Origin: CAWBAT01 sp046331665
Lineage (GTDB): Bacteria > Acidobacteriota > Terriglobia > Versatilivoradales > Versatilivoraceae
DNA: 64,000 bases
Reading direction: 5' to 3'
NCBI GenBank assembly: GCA_046331665.1
Contig: JAXLQK010000028.1
Span: 18,456 to 82,455 of the forward strand
The notes under the pieces are model-generated. The model did no database searches and was not told the DNA's origin. It saw nothing but the letters and a program-made list of their open reading frames with translations. Position numbers and translations under genes: made by a program. This document shows, piece after piece, positions 1 to 7,697 of this stretch. Each line of letters starts with the position of its first letter. The stretch's first letter is position 1.

Positions 1-2
1 GC

Positions 3-560
3 TTCAATGCTCACGATGAATGTTTTCAACCCGACCCTAATTTTCCCCCCGTCGAGCTCTATGGAATTCACGACCGCGAGGAGTTGGAAAAGTATTGTCG
101 TTTCACGCGCCAATATGGAGTGAAGCCGGAGGTCGAATCTTTTCACTATGGAGCGGTTTGGAATGCCCGTCGCTTTATCAATATGGGATTGCTCGACACG
201 CCGGTTTGGACGACCTTTTTCCTCGGTTGGCCGGGCGGTTGCTGGACGCCTCCCACGGTTGAATCGATGCAGTATATGCACAATCACAAGCCTGCGGACT
301 TCAACTATAGCGTGAGTGTGATGGACCCGCCGACGCAATGGCAGGTCTTGACTCAATCCATTCTGCTCGGAGGACACGTGCGCGTGGGGATGGAAGATAA
401 TCCTTACTTGGATGGGAAGGGGACTCTGGCGCGAAGTAATGCGGAGTTGGTCGAGAAAATTGTCCGGATTGCAAAGGATTTGGGGCGCGACATCGCCTCT
501 CCGGAAGAGGCCCGGAAAATTACCGGTCTTGCCCCGCAGCCAGTGGTGGCAAAAGCCTGA
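3..560 (+). CDS. BKACE-family (beta-keto acid cleavage enzyme, DUF849) protein, 5' truncated
   Basis: The reading frame is open from the window edge, so the start codon lies outside and only about 185 C-terminal residues are seen. The text HDREELEKYC, then GWPGGCWTPPT and LLGGHVRVGMEDN, is characteristic of the BKACE family. This family uses acetyl-CoA to cleave beta-keto acids (for example 3-keto-5-aminohexanoate) into acetoacetate and a CoA ester. GGHVRVGMEDN is part of the conserved TIM-barrel C-terminal strand. It is followed after 68 bp by an RraA-type aldolase gene on the same strand, probably in one operon that ends at the terminator near 1400. The exact substrate cannot be read from the sequence. 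A TTG at 84 lies inside the frame but is not a plausible start for a full-length enzyme. Confidence 0.85.
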   Translation, partial: FNAHDECFQPDPNFPPVELYGIHDREELEKYCRFTRQYGVKPEVESFHYGAVWNARRFINMGLLDTPVWTTFFLGWPGGCWTPPTVESMQYMHNHKPADFNYSVSVMDPPTQWQVLTQSILLGGHVRVGMEDNPYLDGKGTLARSNAELVEKIVRIAKDLGRDIASPEEARKITGLAPQPVVAKA

Positions 561-628
561 TTGAAAAACCCTGTTCAGCGTCCATTAGGAATCAATTTCA
601 ACGCCACGTATCTGCGGGAGGGAAAGGT

Positions 629-1363
629 ATGAGTCGACCGGTGGCCCAGCTAACACCAGCACAGCTTGAGGATCTTCGGCAATTCACTACTCCGACGATC
701 GCCAATGCTATGGAGATTGTGTCTTCTTGGGATCGAGTATCCGGCGTCATGGATCCGCGCATCAAGGCGCTCTTTCCTGAAATGAAACCCATTGCCGGGT
801 ACGCTTGCACGTCTCTTCTGACGACTTGCCAGCAAGCTCAGGGTAAGCTCTATGCCGACTGGCAGGACTATTGGAAATACGTGCTGACGGTACCTGGACC
901 CCGGGTATCGATTGGGCAGGATATCGACTCCGCTCCTGCTCTGGGGTCGATTTGGGGGGAGGTTCAGGCGAACATCCATCTTGCGCTTGGCTGTGTCGGG
1001 GCCGTGGTTGAAGGAGCCATGCGAGATCTCAGCGAGATGCAGGCTTTGAACTTCACCTGCTTCAGCCGGGAAGTCGTGGTTTCGCATGCCTATTCACACT
1101 TCATCGACTTCGGATGCCCGGTACAGGTGGGAGGCGTAGTCGTTCATTCGGGTGATCTCATACACGCCGACCGGCATGGAGTCATGGTGATTCCTCCAGA
1201 GGTTGCTCCTCTTCTGGCAGATGCCTGCCGCAAGATCATCAAGGCGGAGAGCCGTCTGATTGCTACGTGCCAGGACCGGAATCATTTTTCAATTGACCGG
1301 CTCGCCGAAGCCTTTGCCCAATTCATGAAAGATTACCCGGTTGAGAAACCTTCCGCACTATAA
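629..1363 (+). CDS. RraA / 4-hydroxy-4-methyl-2-oxoglutarate aldolase-family protein
   Basis: A 244-residue protein of the RraA-like fold (the old 'demethylmenaquinone methyltransferase' family). Its catalytic members are class II pyruvate aldolases that cleave HMG/CHA or decarboxylate oxaloacetate. Visible family signs are the N-terminal TTPTIANAME segment, the middle GAVVEGAMRDLSEM region where the family's G-x-R-D-like substrate/metal site lies, and the late DLIHADRHGVMVIPPE segment. A purine-rich gggaaagg precedes the ATG. The gene sits directly behind the BKACE gene and before a strong terminator, so it is likely the last gene of a small catabolic operon. Specific substrate is unknown; regulator-of-RNase E activity is less likely in this context. 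Confidence 0.85.
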   Translation: MSRPVAQLTPAQLEDLRQFTTPTIANAMEIVSSWDRVSGVMDPRIKALFPEMKPIAGYACTSLLTTCQQAQGKLYADWQDYWKYVLTVPGPRVSIGQDIDSAPALGSIWGEVQANIHLALGCVGAVVEGAMRDLSEMQALNFTCFSREVVVSHAYSHFIDFGCPVQVGGVVVHSGDLIHADRHGVMVIPPEVAPLLADACRKIIKAESRLIATCQDRNHFSIDRLAEAFAQFMKDYPVEKPSAL

Positions 1364-1369
1364 CCGGGC

Positions 1370-1425
1370 AACTGAGAGCTCGTTCATGCCAGACTCCCTT
1401 TCCCGAGTCAACTCTCAGTTTTTTT
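1370..1425 (+). terminator. Rho-independent terminator after the BKACE-RraA operon
   Basis: Nine-base arms AACTGAGAG (1370-1378) and CTCTCAGTT (1412-1420) enclose a second small stem GACTC/GAGTC (1392-1396 and 1405-1409). A run of seven T follows at 1419-1425. It begins 7 bases after the stop codon of the RraA-like gene. Confidence 0.75.
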
Positions 1426-1486
1426 GCGGCAGTTTGAATTAAATAGGCTCGCATTCTGCCATTGCCATTGGTCATCAAGACGCAAA

Positions 1487-1499
1487 GTTTATCAAAAAC
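1487..1499 (+). promoter_or_regulatory. Possible LacI-type operator upstream of the GH116 gene
   Basis: GTTTATCAAAAAC lies about 105 bases before the GH116 start. It shares GTTTATC and the AAAC end with sites overlapping two other promoters of the cluster (6588-6601 and 10629-10643). No clear -35/-10 pair was recognised beside it, so this is the weakest of the set. Confidence 0.3.
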
Positions 1500-1604
1500 C
1501 AAAACCAGCTCCGATTAACCAATCCCGTGATGCATCAGGAATGTACCTGTCCTTCTTGTAATTGCTAATTCTTTTGTAAATGGTCAGGACCAGAGGAGAT
1601 CGGT

Positions 1605-4139
1605 ATGAATAGAAGAAACTTCTTAAGGAATACGGCTGTGGGAATCAGCTCCCTTTCAGCCTTTACGGCTGCTTGCCGGGAGAGTGTTCATGTACCCGCG
1701 GGGGGAACAAGAAGCACTGAGGAGGCTAATCGGAATCCCGTCCCATACAAAGGGAAAGAGGGGCCCGCATTGTTTGCGACCAATGCCAATGGTCGCGATT
1801 GGGTTCAATTTAAGGCCGAAGGATTTTCCCAGCCAGTCTGTGGTGTAGTCTATCGCCGGAGCGACGAGGTTACCCATGGGATGCCGCTTGGCGGTGTTTC
1901 GACGGGATTTCTGGATATCGAAATCGATGGGTCTTTAGGGTTTTGCACGCTATTCAATTCCGGGGTTCCGACCCGCGGGCCTATAAACCTTCCATTTCTG
2001 GGGATGAGCGTCGATGGGAAAACCTGCGTGTTGACCACCCGCCCCGTGATGGGAAATGAAACTGCCCAGGAAATGCATTATTGGGGCCACTATCCGGTGG
2101 TGGACGTTGAGTATGAAACCAATGCCCCGGTTAGTGTCGGAGTCCGGGCATGGACTCCGCTGATTCCGGGTGATGTGACCTCGTCCAACATCCCGGCTGC
2201 GGTGTTCGAAGTTCACGTCCGCAATCTTTCGCAGAGCTCTCGAAAGGTGACCCTGGCTTTCAGCTTCCCGGGGCCTACCCAAGCGGAGGCCCAAGTTTCG
2301 CCGACCAGCTCACGGAAAAAGGGCTTTATCGACTGGTTCCCCGTGTCGGACCCTATCGCCAATGGTTCCATCCATTCTATTCGCAAGGACATCAGCCTCC
2401 CCGGATTTAACGGGATCTCAGTGAGCGCCGAAAAGGGTCCAAGCTATGTTATGGGCGTACTGGGAGAAAAGCAGACGTTGCGTTTTGGAAGCAGTATCGG
2501 AAGACCAGGCTACGAATTCTCGAGCGGCCAAGAGTGGGCCAAAATCGCCCAGGCCTTACAACCGGTCGTAGAAACTGATTTTGGCTGTACGATGGCGCAG
2601 GATTTTACCTTGAATGTCGGGGAATCCAAGGTCATTCGAATGGTGCTGGCGTGGCATTCTCCTATCTGGAAAGGGGAAGGAGACCATTATTTTGCCCGGA
2701 TGTACACCCGTCAATTTCGGGATGCAGTAGCCGTGGCGGATTTTATGGCAAAGAACCATGAGTCCCTGCTCCAGCGGATTCTGATGTGGCAGCAGACTCT
2801 TTATACCGCGAACGAAATTCCCATTTGGCTGCGGGAGTCCCTGGTCAACATTCTGCACCTCATCACCAAAACGGGGTATTGGGCGGTTGCTCAAAAGCCC
2901 ATCGGGTCTTGGTGTCGTGAAGAGGACGGCCTCTTCGGAATGAATGAGTGCCCGCGTGAATGTCCGCAAATTGAATGCATTCCCTGTAGCTTCTATGGAA
3001 ACATTCCCGTGGTTTACTTCTTCCCCGAACTGGCCCTCTCCACACTTCGAGGATACAAAGCTTACCAATATCCAGATGGCGCGGCTCCCTGGGTTTTTGG
3101 AGGCTGTACATCCGGAGCAGCTGAGGGATATCGCGCAACAGATGGTACAGAGATGGCGACCCCGTCTCCCGGCTATCAAACGACCCTTAACGGCCCGTGT
3201 TACGTGGACATGGCAGACCGTTATTGGCAGCGGAGCGGGAAAGATGAATTCCTCAAAGAGTTCTATCCTTCGATCAAGAAGAACACGATCTACACGATGC
3301 AATTGAGGTCAGGTCCTGATGGCATCGCCAGTGTTCCCGAAGGCAACCGAAATCCAACTCAGCCCAAAGGGAAACCTGGCTCGGGGCTGGACTGGTTTGA
3401 AGGAAACGGATGGTACGGCATGACTCCACATGTGGGCGGAATCCATTTGGCGCACTTGCGGATCGTTCAGAGAATGGCGGAAAAGATGGGGGACCAGGCT
3501 TTTGTTCAGCAGTGCCAGGAATGGCTGAAACAAGGAAGCACCTCCATCGAGAACAAGCTCTGGGCAGGGAATTATTACCTCTCTTATTTCGAACCTGAAT
3601 CCGGCAAGAAATCTGATTTGGTTTTTGGATTTCAGCTCGATGGAGACTGGATGTGTTTTTACCACGGATTGCCAGGAGTGTTCCAATCTGATCGGGCGAA
3701 GACTGCGCTTGAGACGATCCGCAAAACCTGTATGGCGTTAGCCCCATATGGGGCCGCGAACTTTGCAAATGCGGATGGAACGCCGGCCAAGTCCGATCAG
3801 TTCATGGCCGAGGGCTGGGGACTTGATTATGGCTCATTCGGCTACTTTCCTCCGGAAGTATTCATGCTGGCCGCCACCTATATGTATCAGGGGGAACTTC
3901 AGACAGGATTGGAACTGGCGAAAAATTGTTTGTACGGAATCTCGGTCAAACATGGGGATACGTGGAATCAGCCGAACATCGTAAGCGGTCAGACCGGAAA
4001 GGTCACCTATGGCAGCGATTACTATCAAAATATGATGTTGTGGATATTGCCGGCGGCCATTGAGAAAAAAGACCTAAGTCAGGCATGTGCCCAAGGGAGT
4101 CTGGTGGAGCGAATGATTAGCGCGGGAAAGAAGGCCTGA
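1605..4139 (+). CDS. GH116-family glycoside hydrolase (beta-glucosidase/glucosylceramidase type), Tat-exported
   Basis: 844 residues. The N-terminus MNRRNFLRNTAVGIS carries a twin-arginine motif, and a Cys at 24 after FTAA suggests a possible Tat lipoprotein. The GH116 N-terminal beta domain shows PLGGVSTGFLDIEIDGSLG near residue 90. The (alpha/alpha)6 domain has EEDGLFGMNECP, where Glu448 aligns by eye with the family nucleophile (E441 of TxGH116). GLDWFEGNGWYGM puts Asp596 in the place of the acid/base Asp593, followed by the typical GGIHLAHLR. It therefore probably removes beta-linked glucose, xylose or a related sugar from glycosides outside the cytoplasm. It is monocistronic, between a terminator and the converging SDR gene. 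Substrate specificity cannot be deduced. Confidence 0.85.
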   Translation: MNRRNFLRNTAVGISSLSAFTAACRESVHVPAGGTRSTEEANRNPVPYKGKEGPALFATNANGRDWVQFKAEGFSQPVCGVVYRRSDEVTHGMPLGGVSTGFLDIEIDGSLGFCTLFNSGVPTRGPINLPFLGMSVDGKTCVLTTRPVMGNETAQEMHYWGHYPVVDVEYETNAPVSVGVRAWTPLIPGDVTSSNIPAAVFEVHVRNLSQSSRKVTLAFSFPGPTQAEAQVSPTSSRKKGFIDWFPVSDPIANGSIHSIRKDISLPGFNGISVSAEKGPSYVMGVLGEKQTLRFGSSIGRPGYEFSSGQEWAKIAQALQPVVETDFGCTMAQDFTLNVGESKVIRMVLAWHSPIWKGEGDHYFARMYTRQFRDAVAVADFMAKNHESLLQRILMWQQTLYTANEIPIWLRESLVNILHLITKTGYWAVAQKPIGSWCREEDGLFGMNECPRECPQIECIPCSFYGNIPVVYFFPELALSTLRGYKAYQYPDGAAPWVFGGCTSGAAEGYRATDGTEMATPSPGYQTTLNGPCYVDMADRYWQRSGKDEFLKEFYPSIKKNTIYTMQLRSGPDGIASVPEGNRNPTQPKGKPGSGLDWFEGNGWYGMTPHVGGIHLAHLRIVQRMAEKMGDQAFVQQCQEWLKQGSTSIENKLWAGNYYLSYFEPESGKKSDLVFGFQLDGDWMCFYHGLPGVFQSDRAKTALETIRKTCMALAPYGAANFANADGTPAKSDQFMAEGWGLDYGSFGYFPPEVFMLAATYMYQGELQTGLELAKNCLYGISVKHGDTWNQPNIVSGQTGKVTYGSDYYQNMMLWILPAAIEKKDLSQACAQGSLVERMISAGKKA

Positions 4140-4254
4140 TGTAATGATTCGACACGCCAGGCTTGAATCAGCGGGGACTTCGAATTTGCCCGCTCTTTGC
4201 CGAAGGATTCCCGGTTTTCGACCATCGTTCGCTTGGTAGCACCGGGAATTCGAT

Positions 4255-5061
4255 TTATCCGGGCTGATTCATCGCGACCAGCTCATCCTCGGTTCTCCAG
4301 GGGAGAACACGCATCTTGAGGCCTCCGTCAATGACCAGGTTGGCGGCAGTTGTGTAACGGCTCAGTTTGTCTGATAGCAAGAAGACGGCAGCGGGGCCAA
4401 GTTCTTTGTAAGCATCTCCCGGCCGGCCGAAGGGAATGGCCGCCAGCACTTTTTTCAAGGTTTCCCCTTGAAAATCCAGATTCTCGGTCATGCGAGTGAT
4501 AAACAGGCCCGGGGTGATCATGTTCACCCGAATGTTAAATGGCGCCAATTCCGCAGCCAACCCTTCAAGGTAAGGGACCAGAGCCGTCTTGGTCACCCGG
4601 TATGAAATTTCTCCCGGATAGAGTGTATACGTAGCCGTCGAGCCGATGATGAGAATGTTCCCGGTTCTCTGCTGGACAAAGTGCCGTCCTGCCTCTCTGC
4701 AGCCGAACACGCAAGCGGAAAGATTTGTCGCCACAGTGTTGTTCCAGCCTTCTGCGGTTATCTTTGTGGCTGGCTCATCCCAATGGGCCGCAACATTGTT
4801 CACGAAAATATCCAGGCCTCCGAGTTGTTCGATCGCCTCGCGAACCATGCGCACGACGTCTGGTTCCTTGCTAACGTCGGCGCGCAGGCCGACGACGCGA
4901 ACGCCGCGGACTTCCAATTCTTTGATTGCCTCCGGATAATCGCCTCGATTCGCGATGGCAATATGCGCACCTTCATCAGCAAGTTGTTTGGCAATCGCCA
5001 AACCGATTCCCGTGCCGCCCCCGGAAACGAGCGCCCTTTTGCCTTTCAATCCAGTGTCCAT
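4255..5061 (-). CDS. SDR-family NAD(P)-dependent oxidoreductase
   Basis: 268 residues, the normal length for a classical short-chain dehydrogenase/reductase. The Rossmann motif GGGTGIG lies at residues 14-20 and the structural NNV at about 88. The catalytic Ser is at 141 (GSTATY) with Tyr154 and Lys158 in YRVTK, and PGLFITRM follows where classical SDRs have the PG motif. It oxidises or reduces a hydroxyl/keto group of a small substrate with NAD(P). In this cluster a sugar or sugar-acid dehydrogenase role fits, but that is inference. It lies downstream of the LacI regulator on the same strand, separated by a 300-bp inverted-repeat element, so it may have its own promoter. Confidence 0.85.
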   Translation of the reverse strand: MDTGLKGKRALVSGGGTGIGLAIAKQLADEGAHIAIANRGDYPEAIKELEVRGVRVVGLRADVSKEPDVVRMVREAIEQLGGLDIFVNNVAAHWDEPATKITAEGWNNTVATNLSACVFGCREAGRHFVQQRTGNILIIGSTATYTLYPGEISYRVTKTALVPYLEGLAAELAPFNIRVNMITPGLFITRMTENLDFQGETLKKVLAAIPFGRPGDAYKELGPAAVFLLSDKLSRYTTAANLVIDGGLKMRVLPWRTEDELVAMNQPG

Positions 5062-5369
5062 AGTTTTCTCCCGCTGTTTTGGAATCAGGAAGACAATGCG
5101 AATGACTGATCAATCTCAAACAGTCCCAAACCCCCCTCGACAGAACAGCGCCGCTTTTTAGAAGGTGCCTGAAGGCACTTCTTCTATCAGGTTGCTTAAA
5201 AACCTGGTCGAGACCTCATCTGGAACTGTAGCGGCGTCTATAACGGCCGAAATTCAATCACTTGCAGAACGACGGCGGTCATAGACCGCCGCTACAGGGA
5301 GTTTTTCAGCAACCTGCTAAAGCTCACGAGCCGGCTAAAACTGATCGAGATCGATGGTTCGAGGCAGTT
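5062..5369. repeat. Intergenic nested inverted-repeat (MITE/REP-like) element
   Basis: No gene is seen between the SDR and LacI genes. Outer arms CAGGTTGCTTAAAAAC (5188-5203) and GTTTTTCAGCAACCTG (5301-5316) are inverted repeats matching at 15 of 16 bases. Inside, CTGTAGCGGCGTCTATAACGG (from 5226) is an imperfect inverted copy of the segment 5273-5297 ending CCGCCGCTACAG. The right inner part folds by itself: GGCGGTC, ATA, GACCGCC. A separate hairpin GTGCC-TGAA-GGCAC lies at 5165-5178. The nested palindromes of about 130 bp without coding capacity are typical of miniature mobile or REP-like elements. No target-site duplication was recognised. Confidence 0.6.
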
Positions 5370-6413
5370 TCAATTCCGGCTGGAGGGGGGAGCAGGTCCA
5401 ACGGACTCTCGAAGCAATAGTCTGACTGGAAGAATCATGCTTTGAGGTAAACCCGGATTGTGGTGAATCGAGCCGAGGAGAAGATCGAATGCCTGCTTCC
5501 CAATCTCATACATGGGAGTCGAGATCGTGGATAGGCTGACGTTTGTAAAATTCCCCATGATAATTCCATCAAATCCGATCACAGAGACATCGCGGGGAAT
5601 TTGCAGGTCTTGCTCGTGCAGGAATCGCAAGGCTCCAATCGCCACGGTATCGCTAAAGGCAACAATGGCGGTCGGCTTTTTTCGATTGTTGGTCCAAAGC
5701 CGCCGGCAAGATTCATAGCCGCCAGCCGCCGTCAACGGACAGCACTCAAACAAGGCAGGATCATGCAGGAAGCCGTGCTTGTTCGCGAACCGGCGAAATG
5801 CAGCCAGCCGCTGTTTGATCGGGAGCAAGGCGGGCTCCCCGGAAATATAGGCAACCCTTCGATGTTTCAGGGCCGCTAGAGATTCAACGGCCATGCGGAC
5901 GCCACTGTGATAATCGGCCGCCACTTGATGAAAGATGGGCGGGTCCAATTGGCGATTTACCAGCACGACATGAAAATTGTAGCTTTCAAGTTCTCGCCAA
6001 AATTGTGGCAACTTGGGTTTCTCGCTCATGAAGGGGGGAGCCGCGATCAGGCCCCCCACGCGAAGCCCGATCATATCTTTGACGTGGTCCGCATAAGCCT
6101 CCAGATCATAGGAACCATTGATGAGGAGCACGTGATAATTGGCTGCTCTGGCGGCATCCTCGATTCCCCTGAACACTTCCGCATAATAGGGGTCGTTACT
6201 GTTGGGGACAATAACTCCGACCAGATTGGATCTACCCGTGACAAGAGCGCGTGCCACCTGGTCAGGTTCGTATCGCATCTCCTTTAACACCAGGCGAACT
6301 TTTTCCTTCGTGCGCGTGGAAATACGGGGGTGATCCCGCAAAGCCAGTGAAATGGTCGTGGCCGAGAGATTGAGTCTTTTGGCAATATCATGCAGCGTGA
6401 CTTTGCGTTTCAA
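5370..6413 (-). CDS. LacI-family transcriptional regulator
   Basis: 347 residues, standard LacI/GalR length. The N-terminal helix-turn-helix is clear: VTLHDIAKRLNLSATTISLAL (residues 4-24), followed by the hinge region. The periplasmic-binding-protein-like effector domain begins near residue 60 with LVGVIVPNSNDPYYAEVFRG and includes VIGFDGIIMG. It most likely represses the surrounding sugar/sugar-acid genes and is released by a sugar ligand. GTTTATC-type sites lie in its own upstream region (minus strand 6481-6487), over the divergent hydrolase promoter, over the oxidoreductase-RhaT-cyclase promoter and before the GH116 gene, which supports autoregulation and a local regulon. The ligand is unknown. 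Confidence 0.92.
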   Translation of the reverse strand: MKRKVTLHDIAKRLNLSATTISLALRDHPRISTRTKEKVRLVLKEMRYEPDQVARALVTGRSNLVGVIVPNSNDPYYAEVFRGIEDAARAANYHVLLINGSYDLEAYADHVKDMIGLRVGGLIAAPPFMSEKPKLPQFWRELESYNFHVVLVNRQLDPPIFHQVAADYHSGVRMAVESLAALKHRRVAYISGEPALLPIKQRLAAFRRFANKHGFLHDPALFECCPLTAAGGYESCRRLWTNNRKKPTAIVAFSDTVAIGALRFLHEQDLQIPRDVSVIGFDGIIMGNFTNVSLSTISTPMYEIGKQAFDLLLGSIHHNPGLPQSMILPVRLLLRESVGPAPPSSRN

Positions 6414-6480
6414 ATTGACCTCGGTTTGGACAAAATCATGGCTTGTCTTTGTTCCAAAGTTGAAATTTGCATCGTCAAAG

Positions 6481-6487
6481 GATAAAC
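6481..6487 (-). promoter_or_regulatory. GTTTATC half-site upstream of the LacI gene
   Basis: On the minus strand GTTTATCCTTTGAC lies 68 bases before the LacI start. It has the same GTTTATC half-site as the candidate operators at 6588-6601 and 10629-10643. The other half does not match well. Confidence 0.3.
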
Positions 6488-6559
6488 CTTTTGCCTCGGT
6501 CGGCGTCCATAAATAAATTGTTCCTGCAAAGAATTAAATCAAAGTATCGAAGATGCAAC

Positions 6560-6601
6560 TTGACAGACCCTGGGAGGGCCTGTACAAGTTTATCGACAAA
6601 C
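6560..6601 (+). promoter_or_regulatory. Sigma-70 promoter with overlapping LacI-type operator, for the secreted hydrolase
   Basis: TTGACA at 6560-6565 and TACAAG at 6583-6588 are separated by exactly 17 bases. GTTTATCGACAAAC (6588-6601) starts on the last base of the -10 box. It is a near-palindrome around TCGA with two mismatched positions, the shape expected of LacI/GalR operators. A repressor bound here would block the start site. The hydrolase gene begins 97 bases downstream. Confidence 0.6.
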
Positions 6602-6697
6602 CCGTTGAATGGATGCGATCGATCTCATCTGGAATTAGGGCGCTTGTGAAGGTGCCTGGATCCAAGTCTTTATCTTTGAGGATTCCGTATTAAGGAA

Positions 6698-7582
6698 ATG
6701 AAGAGGGAAAACGTGAAGTCAATCATTGCCACCGGTTTGCTGCTGATGCTGGCCCTCGGCGCCATTGGTCGGGCAGAAACGAAGACTGACATTGAGTACG
6801 CGCAGGGAGATGGAATTTCATTGAAGCTGGATGCTTTTCTGCAGGAAGGGCCAGGGCCTTTCCCCTCAATTCTATTTGTACATGGAGGGGGATTTACGGG
6901 AGGGGACAAGAGTTCCAATCCGAAGCCCCTTTTCGATTTGTTGAGCCAGGCAGGGTATAACTGGATCAGTATCAATTATCGCCTGAGTCCCAAGTATGTC
7001 TTCCCGATTCTCACGGATGATATTGAACGGGCGATTGAGTTCCTGAAGGCGAACGCCAAGGAATTCAAGATCGATCCGAACCGCATGGTGTTGATGGGGC
7101 CCTCTGCCGGCGGACACTTGGTTTCTTTGGTGGGGGCGAAACACAAACCTGGAAATCGCGTGGCAGCTGTCGTGTCTTTGTATGGCGAACATGACTTGAT
7201 CACGCGCACGCAGCCTCAAAAAGACTGCGCCATCGGAGGGAAGGTCCGCCACACAGACACGCCTCAAACCTGTCTCTCGGGCGGCTTGAAAGCCTATATG
7301 GGAATTGAAGAAGTCAATGCCTCGTCTGCCCAGGTTATTAAAGATGCGTCCCCTATCACCTATGTGCAAAAAGACATGCCGCCTTACCTTCTGATCCATG
7401 GGACCAAGGATTACGATGTTCCCTATGAGCAATCGGTTCTGATGCAGAATGCAATGCGCAAGGCCGGTGCGCGCTGCGACCTCATTACGATTCAAGGAGG
7501 AGGGCATGGCGGTTGGGATCAAGACCCTGCCATGCGAACCTATCAGAAGGACCTCCTCGAGTGGCTCAGACAGAATCTCTGA
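6698..7582 (+). CDS. Secreted alpha/beta-hydrolase (esterase, acetyl-xylan-esterase/BD-FAE-like)
   Basis: 294 residues with a signal peptide (hydrophobic residues 9-25, cleavage likely after GRA). The oxyanion loop HGGG is at 62-65 and the nucleophile elbow GPSAG at 134-138 (Ser136). An Asp is in HGTKDYD (238/240) and the catalytic His in GGGHGGW (270). This is the hormone-sensitive-lipase-like/bifunctional feruloyl-acetyl esterase type often found with carbohydrate catabolism. It probably de-esterifies carbohydrate esters in the periplasm. It has its own promoter overlapped by a candidate LacI site, divergent from the LacI gene. The next gene converges from the other strand. Confidence 0.85.
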   Translation: MKRENVKSIIATGLLLMLALGAIGRAETKTDIEYAQGDGISLKLDAFLQEGPGPFPSILFVHGGGFTGGDKSSNPKPLFDLLSQAGYNWISINYRLSPKYVFPILTDDIERAIEFLKANAKEFKIDPNRMVLMGPSAGGHLVSLVGAKHKPGNRVAAVVSLYGEHDLITRTQPQKDCAIGGKVRHTDTPQTCLSGGLKAYMGIEEVNASSAQVIKDASPITYVQKDMPPYLLIHGTKDYDVPYEQSVLMQNAMRKAGARCDLITIQGGGHGGWDQDPAMRTYQKDLLEWLRQNL

Positions 7583-7697
7583 CTTCCAAGCTGGAATCGA
7601 AAGGCGCTTCTCCCCAAGAGCGGCGGGCTCAATGGGCTCGAGCCTTTTTCAGGCATCTGCAAGATATTGGGAGGAGCTTTCAAGCAGGGGAGTGGAT

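Noticed and set aside
650..1087. Long antisense frame opposite the RraA-like gene
   Set aside because: A shadow of a well-supported coding sequence on the other strand.
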